This document shows, one piece after another, positions 43,415 to 52,930 of a DNA stretch of 64,000 bases. The first letter of the stretch is position 1. Each line of letters starts with the position of its first letter. Made by a program: the position numbers and the translations under genes. The stretch covers positions 62,001 through 126,000 of the forward strand of contig NZ_VFIA01000005.1 of the NCBI RefSeq assembly GCF_014282275.1. Direction: 5' to 3'. The DNA is from Spirosoma utsteinense (GTDB lineage Bacteria > Bacteroidota > Bacteroidia > Cytophagales > Spirosomataceae). The notes under the pieces are model-generated. The model made no database searches, was not told where the DNA came from, and was given only the letters and a program-made list of their open reading frames with translations.

Positions 43415-46066
43415 TTACCCCAATAACGCTTTTCCCTGCGCCAGGGCGGCATCAAGCCCGCTCGATTCGGAACCACCCGCAGTGGCAAAGAAGGGCTGAC
43501 CGCCCCCGCCCCCTTTGATATTCTTGGCCAGTTCTTTCACGACTTGTCCGGCATTCATGTGCTTGTCCTGAATCAGCGAGTCGGGCAGCATCACCGCGAG
43601 TTGGGGTTTGCCGTTGATATCGGCCCCCAGTACCAGCGCCAGATTATCGACTTTGGCTTTGAGGTCATAGGCCAGTTGCTTGAGTGCTTCGGCATTGGGC
43701 ACATCGACCCGCTCCACCAGCACCATATGCCCGTTGACGGGTTGTATCTTGGTCAACAGTTCATTTTTCAACTGCTGCACCTTCTCATTCTGCATGGCGT
43801 CGACCTGCTTTTGCAGCGCAATCCGCTCATCGATCAGGCTCTGAACCGCCTTCACAATGTCTTTGGGCGCTTTCAACAGCTCTTTCAGCTCGGAGATAAC
43901 GGCCATCTGCTCGTTTACCAGCGCTTCAGCACCCACCGACGTTTTGGCTTCGATCCGGCGGATACCCGTCGATACCGATCCTTCGCCGGTGAATTTGAAC
44001 AGACCGATATGGCCCGTTGCCGGAACGTGCGTACCCCCACAAAGCTCGACCGAATAGGCCGGGTCGAAGGTAATCACCCGAACAAAATCACCGTACTTCT
44101 CACCAAACAGGGCTGTAGCCCCCAACTCTTTGGCCTGCACAATGGGTACATTTCGTTTCTCGTCTAATGGAATATCCTGACGGATCTTCTCATTCACGAT
44201 GCGCTCGACCTGGGCGAGTTGTTCATCAGTTACCTTGCTGAAATGCGAAAAGTCGAATCGTAAGGCATCGGGCCCTACGTAAGAACCTTTCTGGGCCACA
44301 TGGGTACCCAGTACATCGCGCAGGGCCGCATGCAGCAGGTGCGTAGCCGAGTGGTTACTCGACGTAAGCATCCGGCGGTCGGCATCGACAACGGCGTGAG
44401 CCGACGTAGCCGATTCCAGTAAATCATCAAGATCTTTATCGGCTGCGATCAGGATCGACAGATCATTCTCCTTCTTCGTGTCCACAATCCGGATCATCCG
44501 AACCTGTTCGCCGGTAGTTAGTACGAGTACGCCCGTGTCGCCAATCTGCCCGCCTGACTCTGCATAGAATGGTGTTTCGGCCAGCACGATCTGGTACTGA
44601 GTGCCCTGCTTATTCTGCACCTTCCGGTATTTGACAATGAACGTGTCGGCCTCGGTCTGGTCGTAGCCGACGAAGCGCGTGCCGTCTACCTCGTTAACGT
44701 CGATCCAGTCACCCGCCGAGGACGAGGCATCTTTGCGCGAACGGGCTTTCTGCTCCTGTAGCGCTTTCTGAAAGCCAGCATCGTCGATGCTGAGGCCTTT
44801 CTCCCGCGCAATCAGCGCGGTTAGATCGGCCGGGAAGCCGAAGGTGTCATTCAATTCAAAAACGGTTTCGCCCGGGATAACAGACTCCTGCCTGCCCGAC
44901 AGATCGGCAATGATCTGATCCAGTCGGCCAAGACCGGTGCCCAGCGTACGCAGGAACGAAATTTCCTCTTCCCGAATTACCGTCGCAACAAAATCACGCT
45001 GAGCATTCAGTTCAGGGAAAACATCGGCAAACTGCGCGGCCAGTGTCGGAACGAGTTTGGTCATGAACGGCTCGGTCAGGTTCAGGTACGAATAGCCATA
45101 CCGGATGGCCCGGCGCAGAATCCGACGGATCACATAACCTGCCTTCGCATTCGATGGCACCAGCCCATCGCCAATGGCGAAGGATACCGCCCGGATGTGG
45201 TCGGCAATGACGCGCATCGTGACGTCAGCCTTGTCCATCGTTCCGCCATACGTCATGCCTGATACTTCTTCGATCACGCCGATCGTCCCGGTGAATACGT
45301 CGGTATCGTAATTTGATTTTTTGCCCTGAATAGCCATGCACAAGCGCTCGAAACCCATACCCGTATCGACATGGCGGGCGGGCAGCGGCTCAAGCGACCC
45401 ATCGGCCTTGCGGTTGAACTGCATGAATACCAGGTTCCATATCTCTACCACCTGCGGATGGTCGGCATTAACGAGGTCTTTGCCGGGCGTTTGGGCTACC
45501 TCTTCGGGCGAGCGCAGATCGACGTGGATTTCGGAGCAGGGACCACAGGGCCCCGTGTCGCCCATCTCCCAGAAGTTATCTTTTTTATTGCCGTAAATAA
45601 TACGGTCTTTCCCAACGATTGGCTCCCAGAGGTCGAACGCTTCCTGATCGAAGGGGACGTTATCTTTCTGGTCACCTTCAAACACCGATACATACAGCCG
45701 GTCTTTAGGCAGCTTGTATACTTCCGTCAGCAACTCCCACGCCCAGGTAATGGCTTCCTTCTTAAAGTAGTCACCAAACGACCAGTTACCGAGCATTTCG
45801 AACATGGTGTGGTGGTACGTATCGAATCCAACGTCTTCGAGGTCATTGTGCTTTCCCGATACGCGCAGGCATTTCTGCGTGTCGGCCACACGCCGGGATG
45901 GTGGGTTACCGTTTCCCAGGAAGAAGTCCTTAAATTGAGCCATTCCCGAGTTATTGAACATCAGCGTCGGGTCGTTTTTGGCGACAAGCGGAGCCGAAGC
46001 AACAATCAGGTGTTGTTTTGATTGAAAAAAATCTAGAAAATGACGACGTATTTCGTGGGATGTCAT
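43415..46066 (-). CDS. alaS: Alanine-tRNA ligase
   Basis: 883 residues from the ATG at 46066 ([14 protein letters not shown], the family N-terminus); ATG at 46087 would add MTNDSVA. Class II catalytic domain with motif 1 to 3 regions ([33 protein letters not shown]), editing domain zinc motifs [10 protein letters not shown] and CGGTHVP, and a C-Ala domain ending [14 protein letters not shown]. It charges tRNA-Ala and clears mischarged Ser/Gly. Minus-strand TAATTTTG at 46150-46157 is a possible -7 box. It is divergent from the MerR gene. Confidence 0.96.
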   Translation of the reverse strand: MTSHEIRRHFLDFFQSKQHLIVASAPLVAKNDPTLMFNNSGMAQFKDFFLGNGNPPSRRVADTQKCLRVSGKHNDLEDVGFDTYHHTMFEMLGNWSFGDYFKKEAITWAWELLTEVYKLPKDRLYVSVFEGDQKDNVPFDQEAFDLWEPIVGKDRIIYGNKKDNFWEMGDTGPCGPCSEIHVDLRSPEEVAQTPGKDLVNADHPQVVEIWNLVFMQFNRKADGSLEPLPARHVDTGMGFERLCMAIQGKKSNYDTDVFTGTIGVIEEVSGMTYGGTMDKADVTMRVIADHIRAVSFAIGDGLVPSNAKAGYVIRRILRRAIRYGYSYLNLTEPFMTKLVPTLAAQFADVFPELNAQRDFVATVIREEEISFLRTLGTGLGRLDQIIADLSGRQESVIPGETVFELNDTFGFPADLTALIAREKGLSIDDAGFQKALQEQKARSRKDASSSAGDWIDVNEVDGTRFVGYDQTEADTFIVKYRKVQNKQGTQYQIVLAETPFYAESGGQIGDTGVLVLTTGEQVRMIRIVDTKKENDLSILIAADKDLDDLLESATSAHAVVDADRRMLTSSNHSATHLLHAALRDVLGTHVAQKGSYVGPDALRFDFSHFSKVTDEQLAQVERIVNEKIRQDIPLDEKRNVPIVQAKELGATALFGEKYGDFVRVITFDPAYSVELCGGTHVPATGHIGLFKFTGEGSVSTGIRRIEAKTSVGAEALVNEQMAVISELKELLKAPKDIVKAVQSLIDERIALQKQVDAMQNEKVQQLKNELLTKIQPVNGHMVLVERVDVPNAEALKQLAYDLKAKVDNLALVLGADINGKPQLAVMLPDSLIQDKHMNAGQVVKELAKNIKGGGGGQPFFATAGGSESSGLDAALAQGKALLG

Positions 46067-46149
46067 AGCAACCGAATCGTTGGTCAAGTAGGGCCTGGTG
46101 GTTTTCCAATCCCTCTTTCGACCGTTAAATAAACAGAAGTAGTAGGGGG

Positions 46150-46157
46150 CAAAATTA
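46150..46157 (-). promoter_or_regulatory. Putative -7 box TAATTTTG for alaS
   Basis: Minus-strand TAATTTTG fits TAnnTTTG. It is 62 or 83 bases upstream of the two candidate alaS starts, longer than for other genes here, so confidence is lower. Confidence 0.4.
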
Positions 46158-46201
46158 CGCCAAAACTTGCATGTTTACTGTCGTCTCACCAAGTTTGTCA
46201 A

Positions 46202-46528
46202 ATGGAGGGTTCAGGTAAGCTTTATTACGGGATTCAGGAGGTAGCAGCAATGTTCAGTATCAATGCGTCTAAGCTGCGCTATTACGAGAAAGAATTCCCT
46301 ACGTTCCAGCCAAAAAAAAATCGATCCGGCGACCGGATTTATACTCAGGCGGACATTGATCATCTAACCGAAATCCTCGATCTGATCAATCAGCGCAAGT
46401 TCACCCTGCCCGGCGCTCGCGAATACCTGAAAAACCGCGATGCAAACCGCCGTGGAAATGCCCGCATCATGGCAAAATTGATGGAGCTGAAAGCGTTTTT
46501 GCAGCAGATGCGTAACAGTCTGGACTAA
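46202..46528 (+). CDS. MerR-family transcriptional regulator
   Basis: 108 residues: winged helix of the MerR type (LYYGIQEVAAMFSINASKLRYYEKEFPTF, then RSGDRIYTQADIDHL) with a short helical C-terminal part (INQRKFTLPGAREYL). No Cys-rich metal site or effector domain follows, so the inducer is unknown. Short MerR proteins of this kind recur in Bacteroidota. Starts at the ATG 46202, divergent from alaS. Confidence 0.9.
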   Translation: MEGSGKLYYGIQEVAAMFSINASKLRYYEKEFPTFQPKKNRSGDRIYTQADIDHLTEILDLINQRKFTLPGAREYLKNRDANRRGNARIMAKLMELKAFLQQMRNSLD

Positions 46529-46535
46529 ACAGCGC

Positions 46536-48386
46536 TCAAAGAGCTTCCATAAAAGCCACCAGTGCCTTTTTCTCCAACGCGGTCAGGTTCAGTTTATCGA
46601 ACGGCAATGTTTGATTATCAAGTCCGAAGCCAAGTCCGTTCCCTCCCCCTCTGTCATAAAACTCCACCACCTGATCGAGTGTCCGGTACACGCCATTGTG
46701 CATGTAGGGCGCGGTCTTTGTCACATGGCGTACCGTTGGTGTCTTGAATGCGTAACGGTGAGGCTCCCGGCCGGTCAAAACAAATTTTCCTACGTCCGGG
46801 TCAACGGTCTTGCCAGCGGCTGTAGCGGGCGTGCCCAGGACTTCGCTTTCACTTTCCTGATAAGCCGGTGGCACGGTTCCGTTGAACAGCGGGAAGAAAT
46901 GGCAGGTAGCACACTTACCTTTCCCCATGAACAGGTTGAATCCCCGCTTTTCGTCGGCGGTCAATAAGGCACTGGCTTCGTCAGGGTTGCTGGTACGCAA
47001 GTAGCGGTCAACCCGTGAGTCGAGGCTTGTCAGCGATCGGACGTAGCTGGCCACTGCATTGGTGAGCGTTTGCTCGGTTATGCCTTCTTTGTATGATCGG
47101 GTAAAGAGCGCCCGGTAGTCGGGATTTTTTGCTAATGCCTTGACGGCTTCAGGCAGCGACCCGTGCATCTCCTGGCTATTCTGGATCACATCGCTGACCT
47201 GATCTTCCAGGAAAACAACCCGTGAGTCATAGAACTGAACAGCTTGTAAGGAGGCATTCAGCAAGGTGGGTGCGTTGCGCTCAACACGTTTGCCCCCCAC
47301 GCCTATAGCCAGGCTTTTAGGTTCCCCGTCCGTAAAAGCCTTGTCAGGTTGATGGCAGGTGGCACAGGTCCGGGCCGTCGACCCGCCACTATGGGTTGAC
47401 AGGATCGGATCGAAAAATAACCGTTTCCCGAGTAAGACCCGATCGGGTGTGGATCGTTGCTCGTTGAAATTGGTAAAGTAATCAGGATTGAAGACGCCGG
47501 AATCGGTCAGGGTACGAGCCTGGGGCGACAGCAGCCGGTTTTCGGCAAAAACGGGAATATTCAGCGTCCTCTGCGCATCCATCAACAAACCACTCAATAC
47601 ATTAGCCTGTTGCCCGATAAAGGTCAGCCGGTCGAAATCATCGAAACGGCGGGACGACCGTAACCCGGTAATGGCCTGGCCGAACACCTGGTCGAGACGG
47701 TTCGATAAAGCGTTATCCCGGTCAGCGAGATTATAGTGCTTAAGTTGATGCTGCAAACTTTCCAGCGCACTGGCCGCTTCGGGCATTGAGTAGAACGCTA
47801 CCGGCGAGTCGAAGCCGGTGATCCCAAGTGTAACAACCCGAAATACTTCCAGGCGCATTGCATCGAACACATGGCTGTCGGTCAGTTCGTTACTTTCCGA
47901 AATTTTGCGCAATCGGTTCACATTAGACCGGATAACAGCCGCTGTCTGTAGAGCCTCTGCCTGATCGTTGACAGAAAACAGGGGAAACAGCTTTTCTTCC
48001 AGCACCTGAAACCCTTCGGGCGCATTGACCCGTAAGTCGTCGTCTACCTCCGGTATGTTGGGGCCGTTGAGCGCACGGGTTGTTTCGGGACTGTAATAAG
48101 CTGATATAAATTCGACACGCTTGTAGGCTAATCGCGCCTGTTGAAAAGCGGCCTGTATACCGGAGTTTGATCTGTGCTGTACAAGGGCTCGCTGAAGATA
48201 GCTGACTGTACTATCCAACTCAGTCAGATCCTGCATGAACTGCGCTTTTACCAACTGGGCAGGTGTTGGTCTGGAGCGCATCCAGATAAACAGGCTCGTG
48301 GCTATGAGCAAACTGATCAGTATATAGACAACCGGCCGACCGAACGATCGGCGACGGGGTAGCACGTCGGAAGTCTCTGGAATCAT
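46536..48386 (-). CDS. Dihaem cytochrome c peroxidase-like protein with N-terminal imelysin-like domain
   Basis: 616 residues. An N-terminal membrane anchor/signal (VVYILISLLIATSLFIWM) leads to a helical domain (~45-270), then the MauG/CcpA-type peroxidase with two CXXCH haem sites (CATCHQP, ~res 340, and CATCHFF, ~res 495). Supporting segments are LGKRLFFDPILSTHSGGSTARTC in part, RNAPTLLNAS, and FKTPTVRHVTKTAPYMHNG with the distal Met/His region. The helical domain resembles imelysin-like iron-uptake proteins, so the fusion may link peroxide or iron handling; this is inference. Its haems would be attached by a Ccm system such as the one at 28-33 kb. The PhoX-like gene lies upstream, past a terminator. 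Confidence 0.85.
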   Translation of the reverse strand: MIPETSDVLPRRRSFGRPVVYILISLLIATSLFIWMRSRPTPAQLVKAQFMQDLTELDSTVSYLQRALVQHRSNSGIQAAFQQARLAYKRVEFISAYYSPETTRALNGPNIPEVDDDLRVNAPEGFQVLEEKLFPLFSVNDQAEALQTAAVIRSNVNRLRKISESNELTDSHVFDAMRLEVFRVVTLGITGFDSPVAFYSMPEAASALESLQHQLKHYNLADRDNALSNRLDQVFGQAITGLRSSRRFDDFDRLTFIGQQANVLSGLLMDAQRTLNIPVFAENRLLSPQARTLTDSGVFNPDYFTNFNEQRSTPDRVLLGKRLFFDPILSTHSGGSTARTCATCHQPDKAFTDGEPKSLAIGVGGKRVERNAPTLLNASLQAVQFYDSRVVFLEDQVSDVIQNSQEMHGSLPEAVKALAKNPDYRALFTRSYKEGITEQTLTNAVASYVRSLTSLDSRVDRYLRTSNPDEASALLTADEKRGFNLFMGKGKCATCHFFPLFNGTVPPAYQESESEVLGTPATAAGKTVDPDVGKFVLTGREPHRYAFKTPTVRHVTKTAPYMHNGVYRTLDQVVEFYDRGGGNGLGFGLDNQTLPFDKLNLTALEKKALVAFMEAL

Positions 48387-48476
48387 AACGGCGAAAAACG
48401 GAAACAGAACCTGTATAGGAAGTGTATGGACGAGCGGGGCGGGTGCCTGTTGAGAACTGCCACTCGGATATAAAAA

Positions 48477-48504
48477 GCCTGATCGGAGACCGTTCCGATC
48501 AGGC
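48477..48504 (-). terminator. Terminator after the PhoX-like gene
   Basis: GCCTGATCGGA (48477-48487) and TCCGATCAGGC (48494-48504), 11-bp stem, 6-base loop. On the minus strand TTTTTA follows (A-tract at 48472-48476). It separates the PhoX-like and peroxidase genes. Confidence 0.85.
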
Positions 48505-48527
48505 GAGTGTACTATGGACGTCGTTAC

Positions 48528-50006
48528 CTAGCGCGGCAGGCCTTCAATCAGGATAAGTTGACTGGCCTGGTTCTCGCTTTTACGCACAGAACCACCATCA
48601 ACACCCTTGTACTGATCGCCCCGCCAAGTGTGCGGCTGAATACCGAGCAGAAACGTGTTTGGCCGACCCGTCACATCCGATACGTCGATCATACCGCTGC
48701 TTTCCCAGTCACCCAGTTTAGATAAACCACCAACATTGTATTTAGCGGCATCCGGAGCTGTCCGGCGGTGGTCCAGTTCCAGAATTGGGGTTAGCTGCTT
48801 CGTTATCAGACTGTATTGATAAACATATCCATCGTGTTTCTCATCACCGTATCCGTTAGGATCTTCCATGATATAGATGTAATCCTTGGTTACACACACG
48901 TTATCGGGGTCCTGGAAAGTTTTGGCCGGACCATTCCGATCATCGCCATCCAGCAGCACCTCAAGTTTACCTTTGGTTGGGTCGCTGGCGTCCATGGTCA
49001 GTTTGTAGATACGACCGTATTTAGACCGTGAATAATCGGCGTTGGTACCCGAATTGGCTTGTCCCGTTACGGCAAATATTACCTCCCGTCCGTTGGCAGC
49101 GCTGCCTTTGCGGTAGTCAACATCTTCCACGCGGCCAAACTTCATTGCCTTCAGTTCGTTGACTTTGGCATTGATCTGAGCGCCGGTGAGGGCTTTGTGG
49201 TTATCAATTTTGGCGAACTCTACCGCATAGCTTGTGCCTACCTGCATGTCCCGCTCCCGCTGATTTCCATCGGGAAGTTTCAACATGTATAAGGATCCAT
49301 TGTCGAGGTCACCAACTGTGTTGGACAGATAAAGAGCCAGTTGACCGCCGTTGACGCCGGAGTCATCGTCGCCAATCAAAATGGCAGTCTTGCCTGGATA
49401 GGCGGTTTTTGGCAGCGGAACCGCATTTTCTGCACTCCAGCGCCCCAGCCCGGCTACTTCACGGGAGATCGCGGCCTGTTGTGGATCGGCATCGACTTTC
49501 AACGCGTGTGTTCGTGATTCCTCGCCACTTTCTCCGCTCGTCAGAAATACCGGACCGAACCCATGTTCGAGCGGTGTTGCCAGCGTTGCCGAACACAACC
49601 GCCACGTGCCTCCATCCGAGTTCAGGATATATTCACCTTTAACGGGCTTGAACGACTTGTCGAGCGTGATCCGGGCAACAGAAAAATTATCTTCGTTGTT
49701 TACCAGAATCGAGTAATTGCCGTCTGGGTTCTGGAAAATACCGGTCCCATCGGCCGATCCGCCAAAGACAAAGTTTGGCGATTGCTCCAGCTTATCATCA
49801 CTGCTCAGCAACGAGTATAGTTTGATCGACTCAGCCCCAAGGCGGCCGCCCGTTGCACCGGGCAGCAGTTTGGCCAGTACGGGCGTTACCGATCGATTTA
49901 CGAGTGTGACAGCCGGGCTATCGGGAGCCCGATGATCATCGCAGCTAACCGCCAGAAAGAGCGTTAAAAGCGCCGTAGAAGACAGTAAAAGTTTGTTTGC
50001 AGGCAT
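48528..50006 (-). CDS. PhoX-like (DUF839) lipoprotein
   Basis: 492 residues from the ATG at 50006: MPANKLLLSSTALLTLFLAVSC, a lipoprotein signal with acylated Cys. The mature chain looks like a beta-propeller of the PhoX/DUF839 kind. It contains a FVFGGSADGTGIF opening, YSILVNNEDNFSVARITLD, and KFGRVEDVDYRKG, whose E-D-x-D-Y resembles the metal-binding part of PhoX phosphatases. Later come DPDNVCVTKDYIYIMEDPN and GWESSGMIDVSDV-like segments. PhoX hydrolyses phosphomonoesters with Ca/Fe; activity here is not proven. Outer-membrane or surface location is inferred from the lipid anchor. The frame above 50006 is unlike a signal peptide. Confidence 0.7.
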   Translation of the reverse strand: MPANKLLLSSTALLTLFLAVSCDDHRAPDSPAVTLVNRSVTPVLAKLLPGATGGRLGAESIKLYSLLSSDDKLEQSPNFVFGGSADGTGIFQNPDGNYSILVNNEDNFSVARITLDKSFKPVKGEYILNSDGGTWRLCSATLATPLEHGFGPVFLTSGESGEESRTHALKVDADPQQAAISREVAGLGRWSAENAVPLPKTAYPGKTAILIGDDDSGVNGGQLALYLSNTVGDLDNGSLYMLKLPDGNQRERDMQVGTSYAVEFAKIDNHKALTGAQINAKVNELKAMKFGRVEDVDYRKGSAANGREVIFAVTGQANSGTNADYSRSKYGRIYKLTMDASDPTKGKLEVLLDGDDRNGPAKTFQDPDNVCVTKDYIYIMEDPNGYGDEKHDGYVYQYSLITKQLTPILELDHRRTAPDAAKYNVGGLSKLGDWESSGMIDVSDVTGRPNTFLLGIQPHTWRGDQYKGVDGGSVRKSENQASQLILIEGLPR

Positions 50007-50246
50007 TGGAAAACAGGTTGTGTAGGATGTATTGTAAGGACACCACAAAACTACCCTCCGCCTTTTACCTGAATGTGTCCCTCCCGTTACTACTCTACTA
50101 CCTCTGCCTGATTTATGATAACGAAATCTTCATACACTACACTTGCCTGTCATACGGGTTCTGTTTCCTGGTGGATTTCCTTTACCGGGATACATGAACT
50201 GCAGGCACAAATACGCAGGCTACAAGTAGCTTTATAGATAAAAATG

Positions 50247-50254
50247 TAGATTTG
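50247..50254 (+). promoter_or_regulatory. Putative -7 box TAGATTTG for dprA
   Basis: TAGATTTG matches TAnnTTTG and ends 27 bases before the GTG start at 50282. The alternative TTG start at 50252 would lie inside the box, so the GTG is favoured. Confidence 0.55.
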
Positions 50255-50281
50255 CGATCATTCCGTATTTGCGTACTTACC

Positions 50282-51391
50282 GTGACCGACAACCAATATC
50301 AAATCGCTTTAACGCTCGTTCCGGGCGTGGGGAGCATTCTTATCCGGCAACTGATCAGCTATTGTGGTTCGGCCGAAAACGTCTTCCGTTCACCCATGGC
50401 CCGGCTACTGAAAGTACCCGGCATCGGCGAAGTAACAGCTCGTGCTATTCTCAAACCTGACATACTCACCGAAGCGGAGCGGGTAAGCCACCGGCTTGAG
50501 AAACTGGGGGCTCAGGCACTTTTTTATACCGATAAACGCTTTCCAACCCGCCTGAAGACCCTGTACGATGCGCCCGCTTTGCTTTACTTCCTGGGTTCGG
50601 GCAACCTCAATGCGCCCCGTACGATTGGTCTGGTTGGTACACGGCAGGCTACCGACTACGGCCGTCGCATCACTACCGAGATCATCGAAGCACTGGTCCC
50701 TTTTGGCGTTCATATCATCAGCGGGCTTGCTTATGGAATCGACATTGCTGCACACCGGACCAGCCTGGCCAACAATTTACCTACCGTTGGCGTGATGGCG
50801 AGCGGGTTAGATGTTATTTATCCAACTATGCACCAGCGAACAGCCAGCGAGATGCTCGTACTCGGCGGCTTACTTACCGAAAGTCAGCCCGGCACCAAGC
50901 CCGATGCCCACCTGTTTCCGGCCCGTAACCGTATTATTGCCGGCCTGAGCGATGCCGTTGTGGTGGTCGAAGCGGCTGCCAAAGGGGGGGCGCTGATAAC
51001 GGCTGAATATGCCAATAACTACCATCGCGACGTGTTTGCCGTACCAGGACAACTCAATCAGGCCTTCTCGGCGGGCTGTAATAAACTTATCCGGGAAAAT
51101 AAAGCCCAGATCTATACCAGCCCCAAAGACCTGATCGAAGCCCTCAACTGGGATACGTCTGGGGAGCAGGTATCCCGCAGGAACCAACCCCCACCTCTGC
51201 CTATCGACGTAACAGAGGACGAAAGCCAGGTACTGGCGCTGCTCCGCCGGTCAACCGATATGCACATTGACGAACTAAGCTGGCAGTCACAGTTGCCTAT
51301 GGGGCGGCTGGCTTCGCTGCTGCTCAGTCTGGAGTTTCGGGGCTTTGTACGGTCACTACCGGGGAAGAAGTATGCGGTAACGTATACGTAG
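50282..51391 (+). CDS. dprA: DNA-processing protein DprA (Smf)
   Basis: 369 residues from a GTG at 50282 (VTDNQYQIALTLVPGVG). N-terminal helix-hairpin-helix-like part (LTLVPGVGS; LLKVPGIGEVTARAIL), then the Rossmann-like DprA core with IGLVGTRQATDYGRR, ISGLAYGIDIAAHR, LPTVGVMASGLDVIYP, FPARNRIIAGLSDAVVVVEA and VFAVPGQL, and a C-terminal winged helix-like domain. DprA protects incoming single-stranded DNA and loads RecA in transformation. Its last 68 bases overlap the convergent eutC gene. Confidence 0.93.
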   Translation: MTDNQYQIALTLVPGVGSILIRQLISYCGSAENVFRSPMARLLKVPGIGEVTARAILKPDILTEAERVSHRLEKLGAQALFYTDKRFPTRLKTLYDAPALLYFLGSGNLNAPRTIGLVGTRQATDYGRRITTEIIEALVPFGVHIISGLAYGIDIAAHRTSLANNLPTVGVMASGLDVIYPTMHQRTASEMLVLGGLLTESQPGTKPDAHLFPARNRIIAGLSDAVVVVEAAAKGGALITAEYANNYHRDVFAVPGQLNQAFSAGCNKLIRENKAQIYTSPKDLIEALNWDTSGEQVSRRNQPPPLPIDVTEDESQVLALLRRSTDMHIDELSWQSQLPMGRLASLLLSLEFRGFVRSLPGKKYAVTYT

Positions 51392-52121
51392 GCATGTCAT
51401 CTTTGAGCAGGACGCCCGATAATTGCCGCCGTTTCATTTCAGTCAGCAAATAGGTTATCTTCTGGATAGCAAACGCATGAGACAGCCCGTTGGGACGGAT
51501 GTTGGATACACAGTTGCGCGACTCATCTGTCAGGCCGGGGCGGGGGCGATAAGTGAGATAAGCACCCATGCTGTCGGGCGACGACAAACCGGGCCGCTCC
51601 CCGATCAACACCACCACCAAATCGGCTTTCAGGCTGTGAGCGATCTCGTCGCCAATAGCTACGCGGCCCTGCTCGACCAGACATAGGGGCGCTACCGACC
51701 AGTTCAAGGTTGTAGCCTGCTCAACAAGGCCTGTTACAACGGGTAAAGCATACCGATTAATAGCCAGTGCCGATAGCCCATCGGCCACCACGATGCATAG
51801 ATCAAACCTACTGTGGTAAGCCAGCTGCTGGAGGGTGGTATGAGAAGCTTCACTCAGTTTTCGACCCAGATCAGGCCGTTTAAGATACAGTTGACGATCG
51901 ACTGCTTCACTATTTATAGGTACAGGCGACGGATGAACCTCATTCAGCTGGTTCAATAGCAGGGCGGTATCGAGCGTCGAATGAACAGCATCCCGGGCTC
52001 GGGCATGATCGAGCTGGAACGAAAGTAGAGCCGATGTAGGCAGGCTACGACCCGTGCGCCCTTGCGCAATGCGGGCAGGGGTATGCGTTTTCAAAAAAGC
52101 CCAGGGATCGTCATCGTGCAT
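51324..52121 (-). CDS. eutC: Ethanolamine ammonia-lyase small subunit (EutC), orphan
   Basis: 265 residues matching EutC: GRTGRSLPTSALLSFQLDHA, RPDLGRKLS, VADGLSALAI, GERPGLSSPDSMGAYLTYRP and DESRNCVSNIRPNGLS. EutBC is the B12-dependent enzyme that splits ethanolamine into acetaldehyde and ammonia; EutC alone is not a complete enzyme. eutB is not adjacent: the upstream neighbour is a GNAT gene on the other strand. After the family's usual end (SGVLLKD) there are ~24 extra residues that overlap dprA in a convergent arrangement. It may pair with an EutB encoded elsewhere. Confidence 0.88.
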   Translation of the reverse strand: MHDDDPWAFLKTHTPARIAQGRTGRSLPTSALLSFQLDHARARDAVHSTLDTALLLNQLNEVHPSPVPINSEAVDRQLYLKRPDLGRKLSEASHTTLQQLAYHSRFDLCIVVADGLSALAINRYALPVVTGLVEQATTLNWSVAPLCLVEQGRVAIGDEIAHSLKADLVVVLIGERPGLSSPDSMGAYLTYRPRPGLTDESRNCVSNIRPNGLSHAFAIQKITYLLTEMKRRQLSGVLLKDDMPTYTLPHTSSPVVTVQSPETPD

Positions 52122-52200
52122 GATTCGGTATGATTAGTCGCTCCCTCCCCACATCAACAGACCGGTATTTCCGTAAATTTAATGCATCAACCGATACATT

Positions 52201-52707
52201 ATGCCACTTACCCTGCAAGTGCTTACCGAAGCCGACCTTGATTACATCACTCAGTCCGAAAACCACCCCGACAATCGGCGTTTCGTTGGCCAGTGGACTC
52301 ACGAGCAGTATCGGCAGGCCTTAACCAACGCTGACTATCGATGCTTTCTGTTCAGCGTGGATGGCTTGCCGGTAGGTCATTGTATTCTGGCTAATCTACA
52401 GGACCCCGATGACGCCATTCAGCTCAAGCGTATTGTTGTTACTACGAAAGGGAAAGGGTATGGACGAGCGTCGTTAACGGAAATTATACGCTATGTCTTC
52501 GAAACCCTGGCAGCAAACCGGCTTTGGCTTGATGTCCGTTCCTTCAACAGCCGGGCCGAAACGTTGTATCGATCAGTGGGTTTTGTTTATGAGGGTACTC
52601 AACGAAAGGCATCAAAAATAGACGATGTCTATTATGATCTGAATCTGTACGGTATGCTGCGGAGCGAGACGATGCCGGAACACCAGGAGGAGAACCTGGA
52701 AATGTGA
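52201..52707 (+). CDS. GNAT-family N-acetyltransferase
   Basis: 168 residues, GNAT fold: a GHCILANL strand, IQLKRIVVTTKGKGYGRASLTEII (the acetyl-CoA loop, here K-G-K-G-Y-G-R), and RLWLDVRSFNSRAETLYRSVGFVYEG, typical of RimJ/RimL-like protein or small-molecule acetyltransferases. Substrate unknown. A TAAATTTA word near 52173 is one base off the -7 consensus. A terminator follows. Confidence 0.9.
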   Translation: MPLTLQVLTEADLDYITQSENHPDNRRFVGQWTHEQYRQALTNADYRCFLFSVDGLPVGHCILANLQDPDDAIQLKRIVVTTKGKGYGRASLTEIIRYVFETLAANRLWLDVRSFNSRAETLYRSVGFVYEGTQRKASKIDDVYYDLNLYGMLRSETMPEHQEENLEM

Positions 52708-52723
52708 ACAGTTGAAAAACAAA

Positions 52724-52752
52724 AAAGCCAAGCGAGACACTCTCTTGGCTTT
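52724..52752 (+). terminator. Hairpin after the GNAT gene
   Basis: AAAGCCAAG (52724-52732) and CTTGGCTTT (52744-52752), 9-bp stem with an 11-base loop, A-rich before and TTTCTGATTT after. It lies 17 bases after the stop; probably intrinsic. The following 52770-52923 is very A+T-rich and holds no gene. Confidence 0.65.
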
Positions 52753-52914
52753 CTGATTTACTCAACGTTATGAAAAACTTTTCTTTTCGATACAATGATA
52801 TAACAAAAAACTGAAAATTTGATTCTTTAGCCTAAAAAAAATTCATTGACCTACCTAACCCACTGGCATACAACAAACAAGAAAAATTCGAGGACAAATT
52901 TCTGCAAAAAAACA

Positions 52915-52930
52915 TAAGTAAATTTACTTA
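52915..52930. repeat. 16-bp perfect palindrome at the LolD-like stop codon
   Basis: TAAGTAAATTTACTTA reads the same on both strands and includes the stop codon of the minus-strand ATPase gene (52924-52926). It could be a small protein-binding site or the remains of a terminator stem; nothing more is supported. Confidence 0.4.

Noticed and set aside
45371..46021. 216-codon plus-strand frame inside alaS
   Set aside because: Antisense to the conserved catalytic domain of alaS.
49997..50197. 66-codon Cys/Tyr/Leu-rich frame between the PhoX-like gene and dprA
   Set aside because: Overlaps the start of the PhoX-like gene and is rich in rare residues; could be a membrane peptide but nothing supports it.
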